A stretch of DNA of 41,607 nt, from assembly GCA_025996865.1 (NCBI GenBank), contig BNTV01000033.1, positions 1 through 41,607 of the forward strand, read 5' to 3'. The position numbers and the translations under genes were made by a program. Below are positions 8,071-16,176 of the stretch, piece after piece; positions within the stretch are counted from its first letter, which is position 1; the number at the start of each line of letters is the position of its first letter. The stretch is from Bacteroidia bacterium. GTDB taxonomy: Bacteria > Bacteroidota > Bacteroidia > Bacteroidales > Azobacteroidaceae. Under the pieces are notes generated by a model. It had not been told where the DNA came from. It saw only the letters and a list, made by a program, of their open reading frames with translations, and searched no databases.

Positions 8071-11000
8071 ATGAAAAGAATAAAAGTATTTATCAGCAGT
8101 GTTCAGTCCGAGTTTGCCAGCGAAAGAGCCGCCCTTTGCGATTATATTCGTGGCGATGCCTTGTTGGGCAAGTTCTTTCAGCCTTTCATTTTTGAAGAAC
8201 TGCCTGCTGAAAATTGTTCTGCACCGCAAGCATTTCTTGCAGAAGCGGCGGCTTGTGATATTTATGTCGGTCTGTTAGGCGATTTGTATGGTTATGAAAA
8301 TGAGGCGGAAATTTCCCCAACCGAACAAGAATATGATGCAGCTACGCAAAACAAGAAACATCGGCTGATATTTATAAAGAATAGAGACGCGGCGCGCCAC
8401 GTCTCTACAAGACAGGACAAAGAAACGGCTTTTATTGCGAAGGTTGAAAAATCGGTAGTGCGAAAGACTTTTTCGAGTTATGAAGATTTAAGAAATGCGG
8501 ATTACCAATTCCGCGCTTTTACTTTTCGGCAAACATCCTCAATGGTTTTTTGTTACATCGGAAAACAGACTTTCATATACAACAGCCGGTATTTGCCTGA
8601 AAAAGTGACAAGCTACACCAATGATGGCACAAAAAAAGTTTCGGAAGAAACATTTCTGTATGATACTTTTGGAAATGTAACTACCCACTCGTCCAAGGCC
8701 TTCACTTCTGCCAATACATTGACGACAAGTTATGAATATGCGAACGGGATATTCCTGACGAAAGTAACGAATCCCCTGTCGCAGGCCACTACGAGTGTAT
8801 ATAATGCATCAGGTCGTTTGGAATCCGTCAAGGATCACCGGAATAATACAACAACATACCAATACGACGACATGGGAAGGTTAATCAAGAAAAATTATCC
8901 CGACGGTACATTCTCGTCCGTTACCCTTGCCTGGGGTGGATCGCCGGCAAACAGCGTTTACTGTGTGACGGAACAAACAACGGGCAAGCCTGTTGTAAAA
9001 ACTTACCATGACGCATTTAACCGTGAATTGAGAAGCAGTATATCAAGGTACGACGGTTCCGAAATGCATTGCAACCGGGAATACAACAGTGCGGGCAGGC
9101 TATACAGGGAATCCATGCCTTTTAAAGGCGCTTCCGCTTCACTGTGGAACACATATGGATATGATTCCTACGGCCGGATAAATTCCGAAAACAAGGCATC
9201 CGGAAAAACGACAACATACGTTTACAGCGGCAGGAACGTGACCGTAACGGAAAACGGAATAGCTTCTACACGCTATTATGATGCGCAGGGGAATCTGACT
9301 TCGGTTACAGACCCTGCAGGAACCATTACGTACAACCTCCGACCGGACGGGCAGCCGGCTTCCGTTGTAGCGCCCGGTAATGTTACCACTTCGTTCCACT
9401 ACGACATGTATGGCCGGCGGGATACCATTACCGATCCCAGCGCAGGAAAACGTTCTATTGAATATGATGCGGCAGGAAATATATACCGCGAAAAAGATGC
9501 CGACGGACGCACTAAAACCATGTATTACGATGCGTATAACCGTCTTTCGACAAGAGTATTGCCGGAATTTACGACAAACTGCTCCTACAATCAGGACGGA
9601 CTGATCGCTTTGGAAGCATCGACAAATGGAACATCCACATCCTATTCATACGACAATCTGATGAGACTTTCGATCGTAGAGGACAATGCGCCGGACAGTA
9701 AATGGTTCAGGAAGGCGTTTAGCTATGCAGGAAGCAATGTAGCATCAGTCCAATACACTTCGCAGTCGGGTACACTCGGAACAGAGACATATACTTATGA
9801 ATCCGGTCATCTGTCCGAAATCAAGTTCGGCTCAACTTCCGTATGGAAACTCAATGAGGAAAACAGTTTCGGACAACCCAAATCGGTAGCGACCGGCCCG
9901 CTGACACGCACGTATGGATATAACAGCTACGGCGTACCAAACGGACGGACGGCGGCGCTTTCCACAGGCAGCACCGTACAGAACCATACGTACGATTTTG
10001 ATATGGTGAAAGGAAATCTGAATTACAGGAAAGACAACACAAGGAACATTCAGGAGAGTTTTACCTACGACGGCCTGAACCGGTTGAAAACGTTTGCAGG
10101 GAAAAACATGGAATATGACATAAAGGGGAACATTAAAGAGAAAAGCGATGTGGGGGCAAATTTCCTGTATAATACGCCTGGCAAGCCTTATGCAATATCG
10201 GGAGTTGATGTTGGGAACAATACTGCCATTCCGTTGCGTGAACAGCAGGTAACCTACACTTCGTTTGAACGTCCGGCTTCTATTTCGGAAAACAACTATA
10301 CTGCCACGTTTACGTATAATGGCGGCGGCGACCGCGTCAAGATGCAACTGCTGAACGGCAGCAGCAACTACCTGACACGCTACTATCTGGGCGGCAACTA
10401 TGAGGTGGACGAAGGCTCGTCAGGTGCAAAAGAGAGACTGTACCTTGGTGGCGACGCCTATTCCGCGCCGGCCGTCTATGTCAGGCAAAACGGAACTTGG
10501 TCGCTGCACTATATCCTGCGCGACTATCTGGGTAGTATTACCCACATCACCAACAGCAGCGGCTCGGTGGTGCAGGAGTTGAGTTACGATGCATGGGGAC
10601 GGTTGTGGAATCCGACTAATCAAACAGCCTGTACGCCGGGTAATGAACCCGTATTGTTCCTTGGTCGCGGTTACACAGGCCACGAACACCTGACACAGTT
10701 CGGACTGATAAACATGAATGCTCGACTGTATGATCCGGCGGTGGGGCGTTTTTTAAGCCCCGACCCGTATGTGCAGGCACTGGGATTCTCGCAATCGTAT
10801 AACCGGTATGCGTATTGCTTGAACAATCCGTTGAAATATACGGATGAAAACGGTGAATTTTGGAACTATGTAATTGGAGGAGTCATCGGAGGAGTTGTTA
10901 ATTGGGCTACACATGGATGTAAATTTAATGCAAAAGGCTTAGGCTATTTTGGCGTTGGAGCCGTAGCCGGAGCTATTGGGGTAGGAGTCGGCAGTCTGGT

Positions 11001-11814
11001 TGGTGGAGCTGTCAGTAGTGTTGGAGCTATTGGTGGAGGAATAACCGGTTCGGCTAGTGGTTTCGCAAGTGGTTTTGTTGGTGGAGCCGGTAACGCTTGG
11101 ATTGAAGGAGCAAATTTTGGCGCTGGGTTAAGTTCAGGTTTGACGGGAGGCGGTTATGGTGCTTTAACAGGAGGAATAATTGGTGGAATTTCCGGAGGTA
11201 TAACAGCATACAAACATGGTGGAAATATATTTACAGGAAAAGGCGCTATATATGAAAGTGTGTTGAGTGCGTCGGATGTAGATATGAGTAATCCGGTTAC
11301 AGTTGGTGAAGGGATGGAATATTCCAATAACTATGCTGCGAAATTTTCAAAAAGCTATTTTAGAGCAGATGATGTTGTTGGTGTTACAAATTTATATGCC
11401 GATGGAAGTATGCCAAGTGGATATGAAAGAGTAGGAGATTATGTTAAAAATGCCCAAACCGGGGAATATGTTGGAGGCCTTACAAAAAATTTAGGTACAA
11501 AATGGTATGGTGCCAGTAAAGGTTCTAACGTATATATATTTAAGAGTGCTTTTACATCTAAGGAAAAGTTGTTTCTAACGATGGGACATGAATATATTCA
11601 TGCTGCTTTTAATTTTGGAGGTCATTTAAATATTAACAGACAAGAAGCTGTTGCGTATAAATGGAATTATAATCAAGCTACAAAATGGAATTTTTCTGCT
11701 TCCGTATATAAAAACATGATGGATTATTATGCACCATTTAATAAAGGTTTTTATCCATATAATTTAAACAGAATAAGAGAAGGTTTTATGAATCTATACA
11801 AGAAGCCGTGGTAA
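8071..11814 (+). CDS. Chimeric DUF4062-RHS protein with C-terminal HExxH metallopeptidase-like toxin domain
   Basis: A 1247-residue ORF made of unrelated parts. Residues about 1-143 are a DUF4062 domain (KRIKVFISSVQSEFASER, GLLGDLYG, SPTEQEYD), normally the N-terminus of cytoplasmic ATP-binding proteins. From about 170 it becomes an RHS/YD-repeat shell with many Y(D/N)xxGR units, ending in the RHS core (DYLGS, GYTGHEHL, ARLYDPAVGRFLSPDP near 880-900). A glycine-rich hydrophobic pretoxin segment (about 930-1060) follows. The C-terminus has HEYIH at 1173-1177 and E1192 in RQEAV, an HExxH...E zinc pattern. No signal peptide is present, so export is unclear. The downstream ORF is the likely immunity gene. 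RHS proteins encapsulate toxins; whether this fusion is functional, decayed or an assembly chimera is not settled. Confidence 0.8.
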   Translation: MKRIKVFISSVQSEFASERAALCDYIRGDALLGKFFQPFIFEELPAENCSAPQAFLAEAAACDIYVGLLGDLYGYENEAEISPTEQEYDAATQNKKHRLIFIKNRDAARHVSTRQDKETAFIAKVEKSVVRKTFSSYEDLRNADYQFRAFTFRQTSSMVFCYIGKQTFIYNSRYLPEKVTSYTNDGTKKVSEETFLYDTFGNVTTHSSKAFTSANTLTTSYEYANGIFLTKVTNPLSQATTSVYNASGRLESVKDHRNNTTTYQYDDMGRLIKKNYPDGTFSSVTLAWGGSPANSVYCVTEQTTGKPVVKTYHDAFNRELRSSISRYDGSEMHCNREYNSAGRLYRESMPFKGASASLWNTYGYDSYGRINSENKASGKTTTYVYSGRNVTVTENGIASTRYYDAQGNLTSVTDPAGTITYNLRPDGQPASVVAPGNVTTSFHYDMYGRRDTITDPSAGKRSIEYDAAGNIYREKDADGRTKTMYYDAYNRLSTRVLPEFTTNCSYNQDGLIALEASTNGTSTSYSYDNLMRLSIVEDNAPDSKWFRKAFSYAGSNVASVQYTSQSGTLGTETYTYESGHLSEIKFGSTSVWKLNEENSFGQPKSVATGPLTRTYGYNSYGVPNGRTAALSTGSTVQNHTYDFDMVKGNLNYRKDNTRNIQESFTYDGLNRLKTFAGKNMEYDIKGNIKEKSDVGANFLYNTPGKPYAISGVDVGNNTAIPLREQQVTYTSFERPASISENNYTATFTYNGGGDRVKMQLLNGSSNYLTRYYLGGNYEVDEGSSGAKERLYLGGDAYSAPAVYVRQNGTWSLHYILRDYLGSITHITNSSGSVVQELSYDAWGRLWNPTNQTACTPGNEPVLFLGRGYTGHEHLTQFGLINMNARLYDPAVGRFLSPDPYVQALGFSQSYNRYAYCLNNPLKYTDENGEFWNYVIGGVIGGVVNWATHGCKFNAKGLGYFGVGAVAGAIGVGVGSLVGGAVSSVGAIGGGITGSASGFASGFVGGAGNAWIEGANFGAGLSSGLTGGGYGALTGGIIGGISGGITAYKHGGNIFTGKGAIYESVLSASDVDMSNPVTVGEGMEYSNNYAAKFSKSYFRADDVVGVTNLYADGSMPSGYERVGDYVKNAQTGEYVGGLTKNLGTKWYGASKGSNVYIFKSAFTSKEKLFLTMGHEYIHAAFNFGGHLNINRQEAVAYKWNYNQATKWNFSASVYKNMMDYYAPFNKGFYPYNLNRIREGFMNLYKKPW
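8382..8407. repeat. 26-bp near-perfect palindrome inside the DUF4062 coding part
   Basis: Arms tagagacg (8382-8389) and cgtctcta (8400-8407) flank c-ggcgcgcc-a, whose central 8 bases are themselves palindromic; only 8390/8399 mismatch. It is translated in frame as RDAARHVST within the DUF4062 domain. Structure and GC-richness resemble dispersed REP-like or MITE-like palindromes that insert in or near genes. Confidence 0.6.
10534..10605 (+). repeat. 72-bp RHS core repeat, copy 1
   Basis: Identical base for base to 12927-12998. It encodes SITHITNSSGSVVQELSYDA and the next residues (WGRL) of the RHS core. Such a patch allows recombination that swaps RHS C-termini. Confidence 0.85.
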
Positions 11815-11834
11815 ATTTTAATAATATAAAAGTT

Positions 11835-12665
11835 ATGAAATACATATCGTTAATAGCTGTATTTTTTGTCTTGAATACAAAAAGTGTGATTTCACAAAGA
11901 CTGGAATCTGGTATGTATTGGGATACAATTAATGAAATTATTTATAATTATTATGAATTTATTCCTCATGAAAATTATTCCAATGATACGATTCTTTTTC
12001 CGGAAGTAATGAATTCCAGTGAAAAAACATATAGTTTTTCGGATTCGTTGTTTTTAGGTATGGATTATTTAATAAATATGAAATTGCCGAAAACAGTTTC
12101 AAATAATATTTTTAATATTTTGTATATGCAGGATGTTGTTAATCGATGGCAGGATTATGAATTTAATTATAATGATACTGTTATTGTGAGCGATGTGGTT
12201 TTACCGGATAATTTCAAGCCACCCTATAAGGATCGAAATGATTATTTAAAAAAAGCGAAATCAAATTTTAAGATGTATTTACTCGGAAATATAAAAATCA
12301 ATGAAAATTTTTCGAGTAAACTTGTCTTGGTTATTATGAAAAATAACTTTAGTTTTATACGAAGTTTATTTTTAGTAAATATAAAAGACAATTATTTGAA
12401 ATCAATAACTGAAATTTCGGAATGTTATAGTAATGCAGATAGGCGTTGCATTTGTAATATAGATTTAGATATACGGATATTAGGAAATGGAAACTATTCG
12501 CTTATGAGTGGTCTCGCTTATGCAAAAAAGCAAGATAAAGAAGATACGAAGCAACTTTATTATTATCCGGTATTCTATTATGATGATGAAGGGTATTTAC
12601 ATATCTTGAAAGATTGCTATCTTACGCCGTGGTTGACCGGTATAAAAGATAATTCCAAAAAATGA
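11835..12665 (+). CDS. Putative immunity protein for the HEYIH toxin; secreted, family not recognised
   Basis: The frame opens at 11808, overlapping the RHS ORF by seven bases, but the ATG at 11835 begins a convincing signal peptide (MKYISLIAVFFVLNTKSVIS) and is chosen. The 276-residue product is predicted periplasmic or exported, without a lipobox cysteine. Base use is very AT-rich compared with the RHS core. I do not recognise the family. Its position directly behind a toxin-tipped RHS gene is the only evidence for an immunity role. Confidence 0.55.
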   Translation: MKYISLIAVFFVLNTKSVISQRLESGMYWDTINEIIYNYYEFIPHENYSNDTILFPEVMNSSEKTYSFSDSLFLGMDYLINMKLPKTVSNNIFNILYMQDVVNRWQDYEFNYNDTVIVSDVVLPDNFKPPYKDRNDYLKKAKSNFKMYLLGNIKINENFSSKLVLVIMKNNFSFIRSLFLVNIKDNYLKSITEISECYSNADRRCICNIDLDIRILGNGNYSLMSGLAYAKKQDKEDTKQLYYYPVFYYDDEGYLHILKDCYLTPWLTGIKDNSKK

Positions 12666-12670
12666 CAAGA

Positions 12671-12815
12671 ATGAAAAAATACCCCACATCTATTGAAGAG
12701 TTGGCGGAAATCATTCAGATTTTTTATATGTATTTGGTAATACCATACAAATAAAAAATTAACTCGCGACTATTGGGGAGATTGCTGTGAAATAGACGAC
12801 CGAAGTGTTGGCGGA
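12671..12815 (+). pseudogene. Frameshifted 5' remnant of a small (immunity-like?) gene
   Basis: The ATG at 12671 opens KKYPTSIEELAEIIQ. The protein-like reading then appears to continue in other frames as DFLYVFGNTIQIKN and, after another shift, LTRDYWGDCCEIDDRSV, running into the headless RHS fragment. Two indels near the homopolymer runs at about 12720 and 12755 would restore one frame. The family is not recognised. It looks like the beginning of a gene cut off by the RHS sequence that follows. Confidence 0.35.
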
Positions 12816-14108
12816 TTGAAAGAAAAGTTGTATCTTGACGGCGATTATTATACCGCCCCGGCGGTATATGTAAAGGAAGGCGCGGGAAGTTGGCAGCTTT
12901 ACTATATTTGCCGGGATTACCTGGGCAGTATTACCCACATCACCAACAGCAGCGGCTCGGTGGTGCAGGAGTTGAGTTACGATGCATGGGGACGGTTGCG
13001 TAATCCTGCAAACCAACAAGCGTATGCTCCGGGACAGGAGCCGGAATTGTTCCTTGGCCGTGGTTATACCGGGCATGAACATCTGACGCAGTTCGGATTG
13101 ATTAACATGAATGCTCGATTGTATGACCCGGCGGTAGGGCGATTCCTGCTACCCGACCCATACGTGCAAATGCCGGATTTCAGCCAGAGTTTCAACCGGT
13201 ACACTTATTGCCTCAATAATCCGTTTGCTTACACTGACCCTTCAGGTGAAAACCCTATTTTAATCGCGGCTATCATAATTGGCGCGGCGGCAGGTGGCTA
13301 CACAGGTTATAAAATTGCCGATGCAAAAGGTTACGATTTTGGTAATTGGCAAACTTATGCTTATATGTTGGGAGGCACAGCAATAGGTGGGGCTTCGGGC
13401 TATTTAGGCGCAACAGTCGCGGCAGGAGGCGGTTTTATGGCAAACACAATGGGAATAGTGTCAAGCTCTTTTTTCAACTCGATGGGAATGACAGCGTTAA
13501 GCGGTGGAATGATGTCGCCAAGCGTTAGTTTTGGAGTTGCCTCGTATGATTTTGGAAGTGGCGAATGGGGTTATCTCGGAAAGAAAGGCAACAAATGGTA
13601 TCAAAATTTGGGGTATGGGTTTGGGGCTTTGGCTAATTTGTCTGATGCTGTTTCGCTTTTTAGAGGCGGAGGGCAGAATGTTAAAGTCAATTCTGCAAGT
13701 ACAAAAGACGGACACGAATGGTGGGGACACAGTTCTATTACCGATGAAAATGGAAATACATTAGTATCTGTTGGTCCAGATAGTCAAGTTCAAAAAGCCG
13801 CAAGTTTATCAGAAACTTGGCGAAACTCGATTAAGGGTGCTGATGTTGCTTGGGATACATATTTAGGGGACAAAGGTACTTGGTCGGTAGAGCTGAATAA
13901 TGTCAGCACAACCGCTATAAGTAAATATGCGTCAGGTGTAACTCGATGGGATTTACTTCTTAACAGTTGCGTAGGACATACTTCAAGGGCTTTATGGTCG
14001 GCAGGAGTTCCAAATATATATTTGTTTCACCCGCACTTGCTGAATTTTCAATTAATGATAAGACAATTAGGAATTTATTCAAGTCCGTATCTTTATCAAA
14101 TACGATAA
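12816..14108 (+). CDS. 5'-truncated RHS C-terminus with permuted papain-like (NlpC/P60/LRAT-type) toxin domain
   Basis: The frame begins directly with RHS core (KLYLDGDYYTAPAVYV, DYLGSITHITNSSGS, GYTGHEHL, ARLYDPAVGRFLLPDP). It lacks the whole shell and has only a TTG to start from, so it is a displaced C-terminal cassette rather than a full gene. A hydrophobic pretoxin segment follows (about 145-250). The toxin domain has WWGHSS with H305, and then NSCVGHTSRAL with C385 and H388. A leading His and a late Cys before a helix fit circularly permuted NlpC/P60 or LRAT-like papain folds, which could act as a peptidase or acyltransferase; this is inference. The immunity candidate starts 13 bases later. 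Confidence 0.7.
   Translation: MKEKLYLDGDYYTAPAVYVKEGAGSWQLYYICRDYLGSITHITNSSGSVVQELSYDAWGRLRNPANQQAYAPGQEPELFLGRGYTGHEHLTQFGLINMNARLYDPAVGRFLLPDPYVQMPDFSQSFNRYTYCLNNPFAYTDPSGENPILIAAIIIGAAAGGYTGYKIADAKGYDFGNWQTYAYMLGGTAIGGASGYLGATVAAGGGFMANTMGIVSSSFFNSMGMTALSGGMMSPSVSFGVASYDFGSGEWGYLGKKGNKWYQNLGYGFGALANLSDAVSLFRGGGQNVKVNSASTKDGHEWWGHSSITDENGNTLVSVGPDSQVQKAASLSETWRNSIKGADVAWDTYLGDKGTWSVELNNVSTTAISKYASGVTRWDLLLNSCVGHTSRALWSAGVPNIYLFHPHLLNFQLMIRQLGIYSSPYLYQIR
12927..12998 (+). repeat. 72-bp RHS core repeat, copy 2
   Basis: Identical to 10534-10605. The sequence outside this patch is clearly diverged, so the patch was probably homogenised by recombination. Confidence 0.85.
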
Positions 14109-14121
14109 AAACAACAAGATA

Positions 14122-14553
14122 ATGAAACATATACTAATAACAATAATGTTACTTTCCTCTGTGAATTTGTTTGGACAGATACGAAATTTCAAGGACATTC
14201 CAAAGGATATTTTGGAACAGTTGGATAAAATGGGAGTTGATAACTCGCCGTTGTTGAACAGTTACGAAAGTGCTTATTTCAATGTGATTTTCAAAGACAG
14301 TTTGAAAGGTTTTGATTTTACAGGGAAAAAAGTAGGGTTTATTTATAGCGGTGCAAAAAGTAACAAACAAGAATACTTTAAGTTAGAAAAAGACAGATTT
14401 AATCGCAATTATACCCCTAATAACGGAACTTTGTACATTTTCAACGCCGAGCAAAAAGCGGAAAGCGGCGGTTATGACGCGGCGATTGTGTATTGGAGTA
14501 AATTTTTAGTGCCAATAGAAAAAGTAGTTAAAAGATTGAAAGAAAAGCGTTAA
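14122..14553 (+). CDS. Putative immunity protein for the permuted papain-like toxin; signal peptide
   Basis: A 143-residue protein with an N-terminal signal sequence (MKHILITIMLLSSVNLFGQ), predicted periplasmic. It starts 13 bases after the RHS fragment stop, the standard toxin-immunity spacing. Visible features are a VGFIYSGAKSNK segment and a basic C-terminus (KVVKRLKEKR). I do not recognise a named family. An intrinsic terminator follows directly at 14575. Confidence 0.55.
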   Translation: MKHILITIMLLSSVNLFGQIRNFKDIPKDILEQLDKMGVDNSPLLNSYESAYFNVIFKDSLKGFDFTGKKVGFIYSGAKSNKQEYFKLEKDRFNRNYTPNNGTLYIFNAEQKAESGGYDAAIVYWSKFLVPIEKVVKRLKEKR

Positions 14554-14574
14554 AAATATCATTCAAAAAAAGCG

Positions 14575-14609
14575 GGCGTAGATTTTGCAAATCTGCGCCT
14601 TGCTTTTTT
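14575..14609 (+). terminator. Intrinsic terminator after the second immunity gene
   Basis: An 11-bp stem, ggcgtagattt (14575-14585) with aaatctgcgcc (14589-14599), one G-U pair, a 3-base loop, and a T-run at 14604-14609. It lies 22 bases after the stop codon. Confidence 0.65.
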
Positions 14610-14940
14610 CGTTGCTTTGCAGTCGGGCGTTCCATTGCCCGCGTTGCTGTCGGTAAATCCGTGCCTGCGCAGGAAAACCGCCCCGCCGTCCGCCGAACAG
14701 TTGCCAAGTCCGCCGACTGACTGACACGCCGAACTGCACCCGCGCCCCGCTGTCGCCCGCCCAAACGACACAGAAACGCAAATAAACCCTCGCCAAACAC
14801 AGCCCAAAAGCGTAGCCGCACCCTACCTCACGCCGCAAATTGAATTGTTTTTGCGCGGAAAAGCCGCGTTTTTTGCCCCCCTTTTTTTGCCGCTTTGCGG
14901 CAACTATTTTTTGAGTGTCCCGCTTCGCGGAAAGTACAAT
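14610..14940. other. GC-rich non-coding block with several hairpins
   Basis: A sharply GC-rich stretch in an AT-rich island. The frames open on the reverse strand overlap each other, lack any family motif and are judged spurious. Hairpins lie at 14854-14868 (cgcgg/ccgcg), 14887-14903 (ttgccgc/gcggcaa) and 14920-14930 (ccgc/gcgg). It reads like a relic of a foreign element; I see no gene in it. Confidence 0.5.
14854..14874 (+). terminator. Terminator-like hairpin with T-run
   Basis: Stem cgcgg/ccgcg with an AAAAG loop, followed by six T at 14869-14874. A second hairpin (14887-14903) follows shortly. Confidence 0.4.
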
Positions 14941-15296
14941 GCCTTGAAAATTTGAAATTTAAGCATATAAACATTATTGCTTATTGCTGACCAAATGACA
15001 TATCAACACTTTTTTATCGGATTCCCTATAAACCCCAAAATTAGGACTTGGCGGAATATTCCAAGAGGCGAAAAATAAAATTCTGCGAAATTAGAAATAG
15101 CGCAAAACTTCACTCTTTACATTAACCCATATTGCAGCCCTTCCCTTACTAAACGTTAAAATTTAGTTAAATATTGGTGAAAAAATGACAAAATCGCCTG
15201 TTTTGGTAAGTGAAAAAAATGTAAAGATTTGATATTCAGTTGTGGTGTTTTTTGAAGAGCGTTTGTAGTCCTAATCAATTAACATATATTGACATT

Positions 15297-15313
15297 TATA
15301 TTTGCTATATTTG
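15297..15313 (+). promoter_or_regulatory. Two tandem -7 promoter boxes
   Basis: TATATTTG occurs at 15297-15304 and again at 15306-15313, both matching TAnnTTTG; attg at 15288-15291 may serve as -33. This is the only promoter-like signal in the 890-base gap 14554-15443 and would drive the downstream cassettes or a small RNA. The rest of 14941-15426 shows no coding sequence. Confidence 0.4.
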
Positions 15314-15426
15314 CACAACTACTTGATAGCAAAAAGGATTAAAAATCCGTAGTGCCAAAAACCGAATATGATTTCCATATAGTTATGAAAATCAGCACTT
15401 TAAAATTTTGGTGTTGCAATGTGGGT

Positions 15427-15560
15427 TAAGTAGGGTCTGCTGAAAAAGCGATAAGTATAAGAATAATAAACCATATAGTACTCACGATATTTATTGGACA
15501 GAACGACGGGCAAACAACAGAGCAGCAAAATATTTTGGGAAACATTATGGTGTAAATTGG
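15427..15560 (+). repeat. 134-bp repeat, copy A (module plus toxin tail)
   Basis: Matches 20169-20302 over its full 134 bases with one mismatch. Its first 44 bases (15427-15470) recur a third time at 17141-17184. It covers the upstream module and most of the toxin tail. Confidence 0.85.
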
Positions 15561-15608
15561 GATTATATCAATAATCGCTTGTTTTGGGAGTATCCACTTA
15601 AAAAATAG
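15444..15608 (+). pseudogene. Tail of an RHS-type toxin (WTExRAN metallopeptidase-like), copy A
   Basis: The frame opens after a TGA at 15441-15443 and ends with TAG at 15606-15608. It encodes HDIYWTERRANNRAAKYF and then GKHYGVNWDY. This resembles, from memory, the C-terminal end of a Bacteroidetes RHS toxin family whose upstream part has an HEYGH zinc motif and where the Glu of WTExxAN would be a third ligand. The HEYGH part is absent here, so the catalytic assignment is inference. The lipoprotein immunity gene begins nine bases later. No start codon is usable; this is a displaced stub. Confidence 0.6.
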
Positions 15609-15617
15609 AAAGTTATT

Positions 15618-16127
15618 ATGAAACAAATAATAAAAATAGTGAGTTTTATCATTATTATAATGATATGTCAGGGATGTCCATTTTCAATGGAACCGATAAG
15701 ATATTCCTTATTTTTAGATAATAAATCTAACCATAATATAAATGTTCTTATAGGGAATTTGCCTCCTGCAAAAAATTATCCTGATACGGCATTGCCTGAT
15801 AGTATGCACTATGGTAATATAATCAAAGTCACATGTACAGGACAGACAAAAAATGGTGCTTGTCGTGTATGGAGTAGAGAACTAAAATGGACAGAGTGGG
15901 TAGAGTCATTGCCCTTAGACACATTTTCTCTATTCTTATTCGATACAGATACATTAGCATGTTATTCATGGAATGAAATTAAGACAGAATACAAAATTTT
16001 GCAGCGTTATGATCTGAGTAGTGAGGATATGAAGAAATTATTAGATGAGCATGAAAGAGTAATTATCCCCTATCCACCAACAGATGTAATGAAAGATATG
16101 AAGATGTATCCACCGTATGGGCAATGA
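15618..16127 (+). CDS. Putative immunity lipoprotein 1 (MYPPYGQ family)
   Basis: A 169-residue predicted lipoprotein: hydrophobic start and lipobox MICQGC, with the lipid-anchored Cys at residue 20. It would sit in the periplasm, anchored to a membrane. It is a paralog of the gene at 20341, sharing WVESLP/WISSLP, YKILQRYDLS and an identical end, PPTDVMKDMKMYPPYGQ. Both copies follow the same toxin tail, which supports a cognate immunity role against an envelope-acting toxin. The last 57 bases are identical in the two genes although the middles are diverged. A hairpin terminator follows at 16146. Confidence 0.6.
   Translation: MKQIIKIVSFIIIIMICQGCPFSMEPIRYSLFLDNKSNHNINVLIGNLPPAKNYPDTALPDSMHYGNIIKVTCTGQTKNGACRVWSRELKWTEWVESLPLDTFSLFLFDTDTLACYSWNEIKTEYKILQRYDLSSEDMKKLLDEHERVIIPYPPTDVMKDMKMYPPYGQ
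16071..16127 (+). repeat. 57-bp repeat at the 3' end of immunity lipoprotein 1
   Basis: Identical to 20773-20829. The part from 16089 onward continues into a 65-bp block (to 16153) found again, slightly diverged, at 18036-18100. Confidence 0.8.
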
Positions 16128-16145
16128 AAAGGTCAATAAATAATC

Positions 16146-16170
16146 AAGGAGTGATTTTAAGCCACTCCTT
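16146..16170 (+). terminator. Hairpin after immunity lipoprotein 1
   Basis: Perfect 8-bp stem aaggagtg (16146-16153) / cactcctt (16163-16170), nine-base loop, followed by an AT-rich stretch without a strict T-run. The copy near 18093 keeps only the left arm. Confidence 0.5.
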
Positions 16171-16176
16171 AATTAA

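Noticed and set aside
14528..14838. Three overlapping reverse-strand ORFs of 80-100 residues
   Set aside because: They lie in different frames of the GC-rich block, overlap each other, begin without a promoter or ribosome site and show arginine/cysteine-rich low-information sequence; open frames are expected by chance at that base composition.
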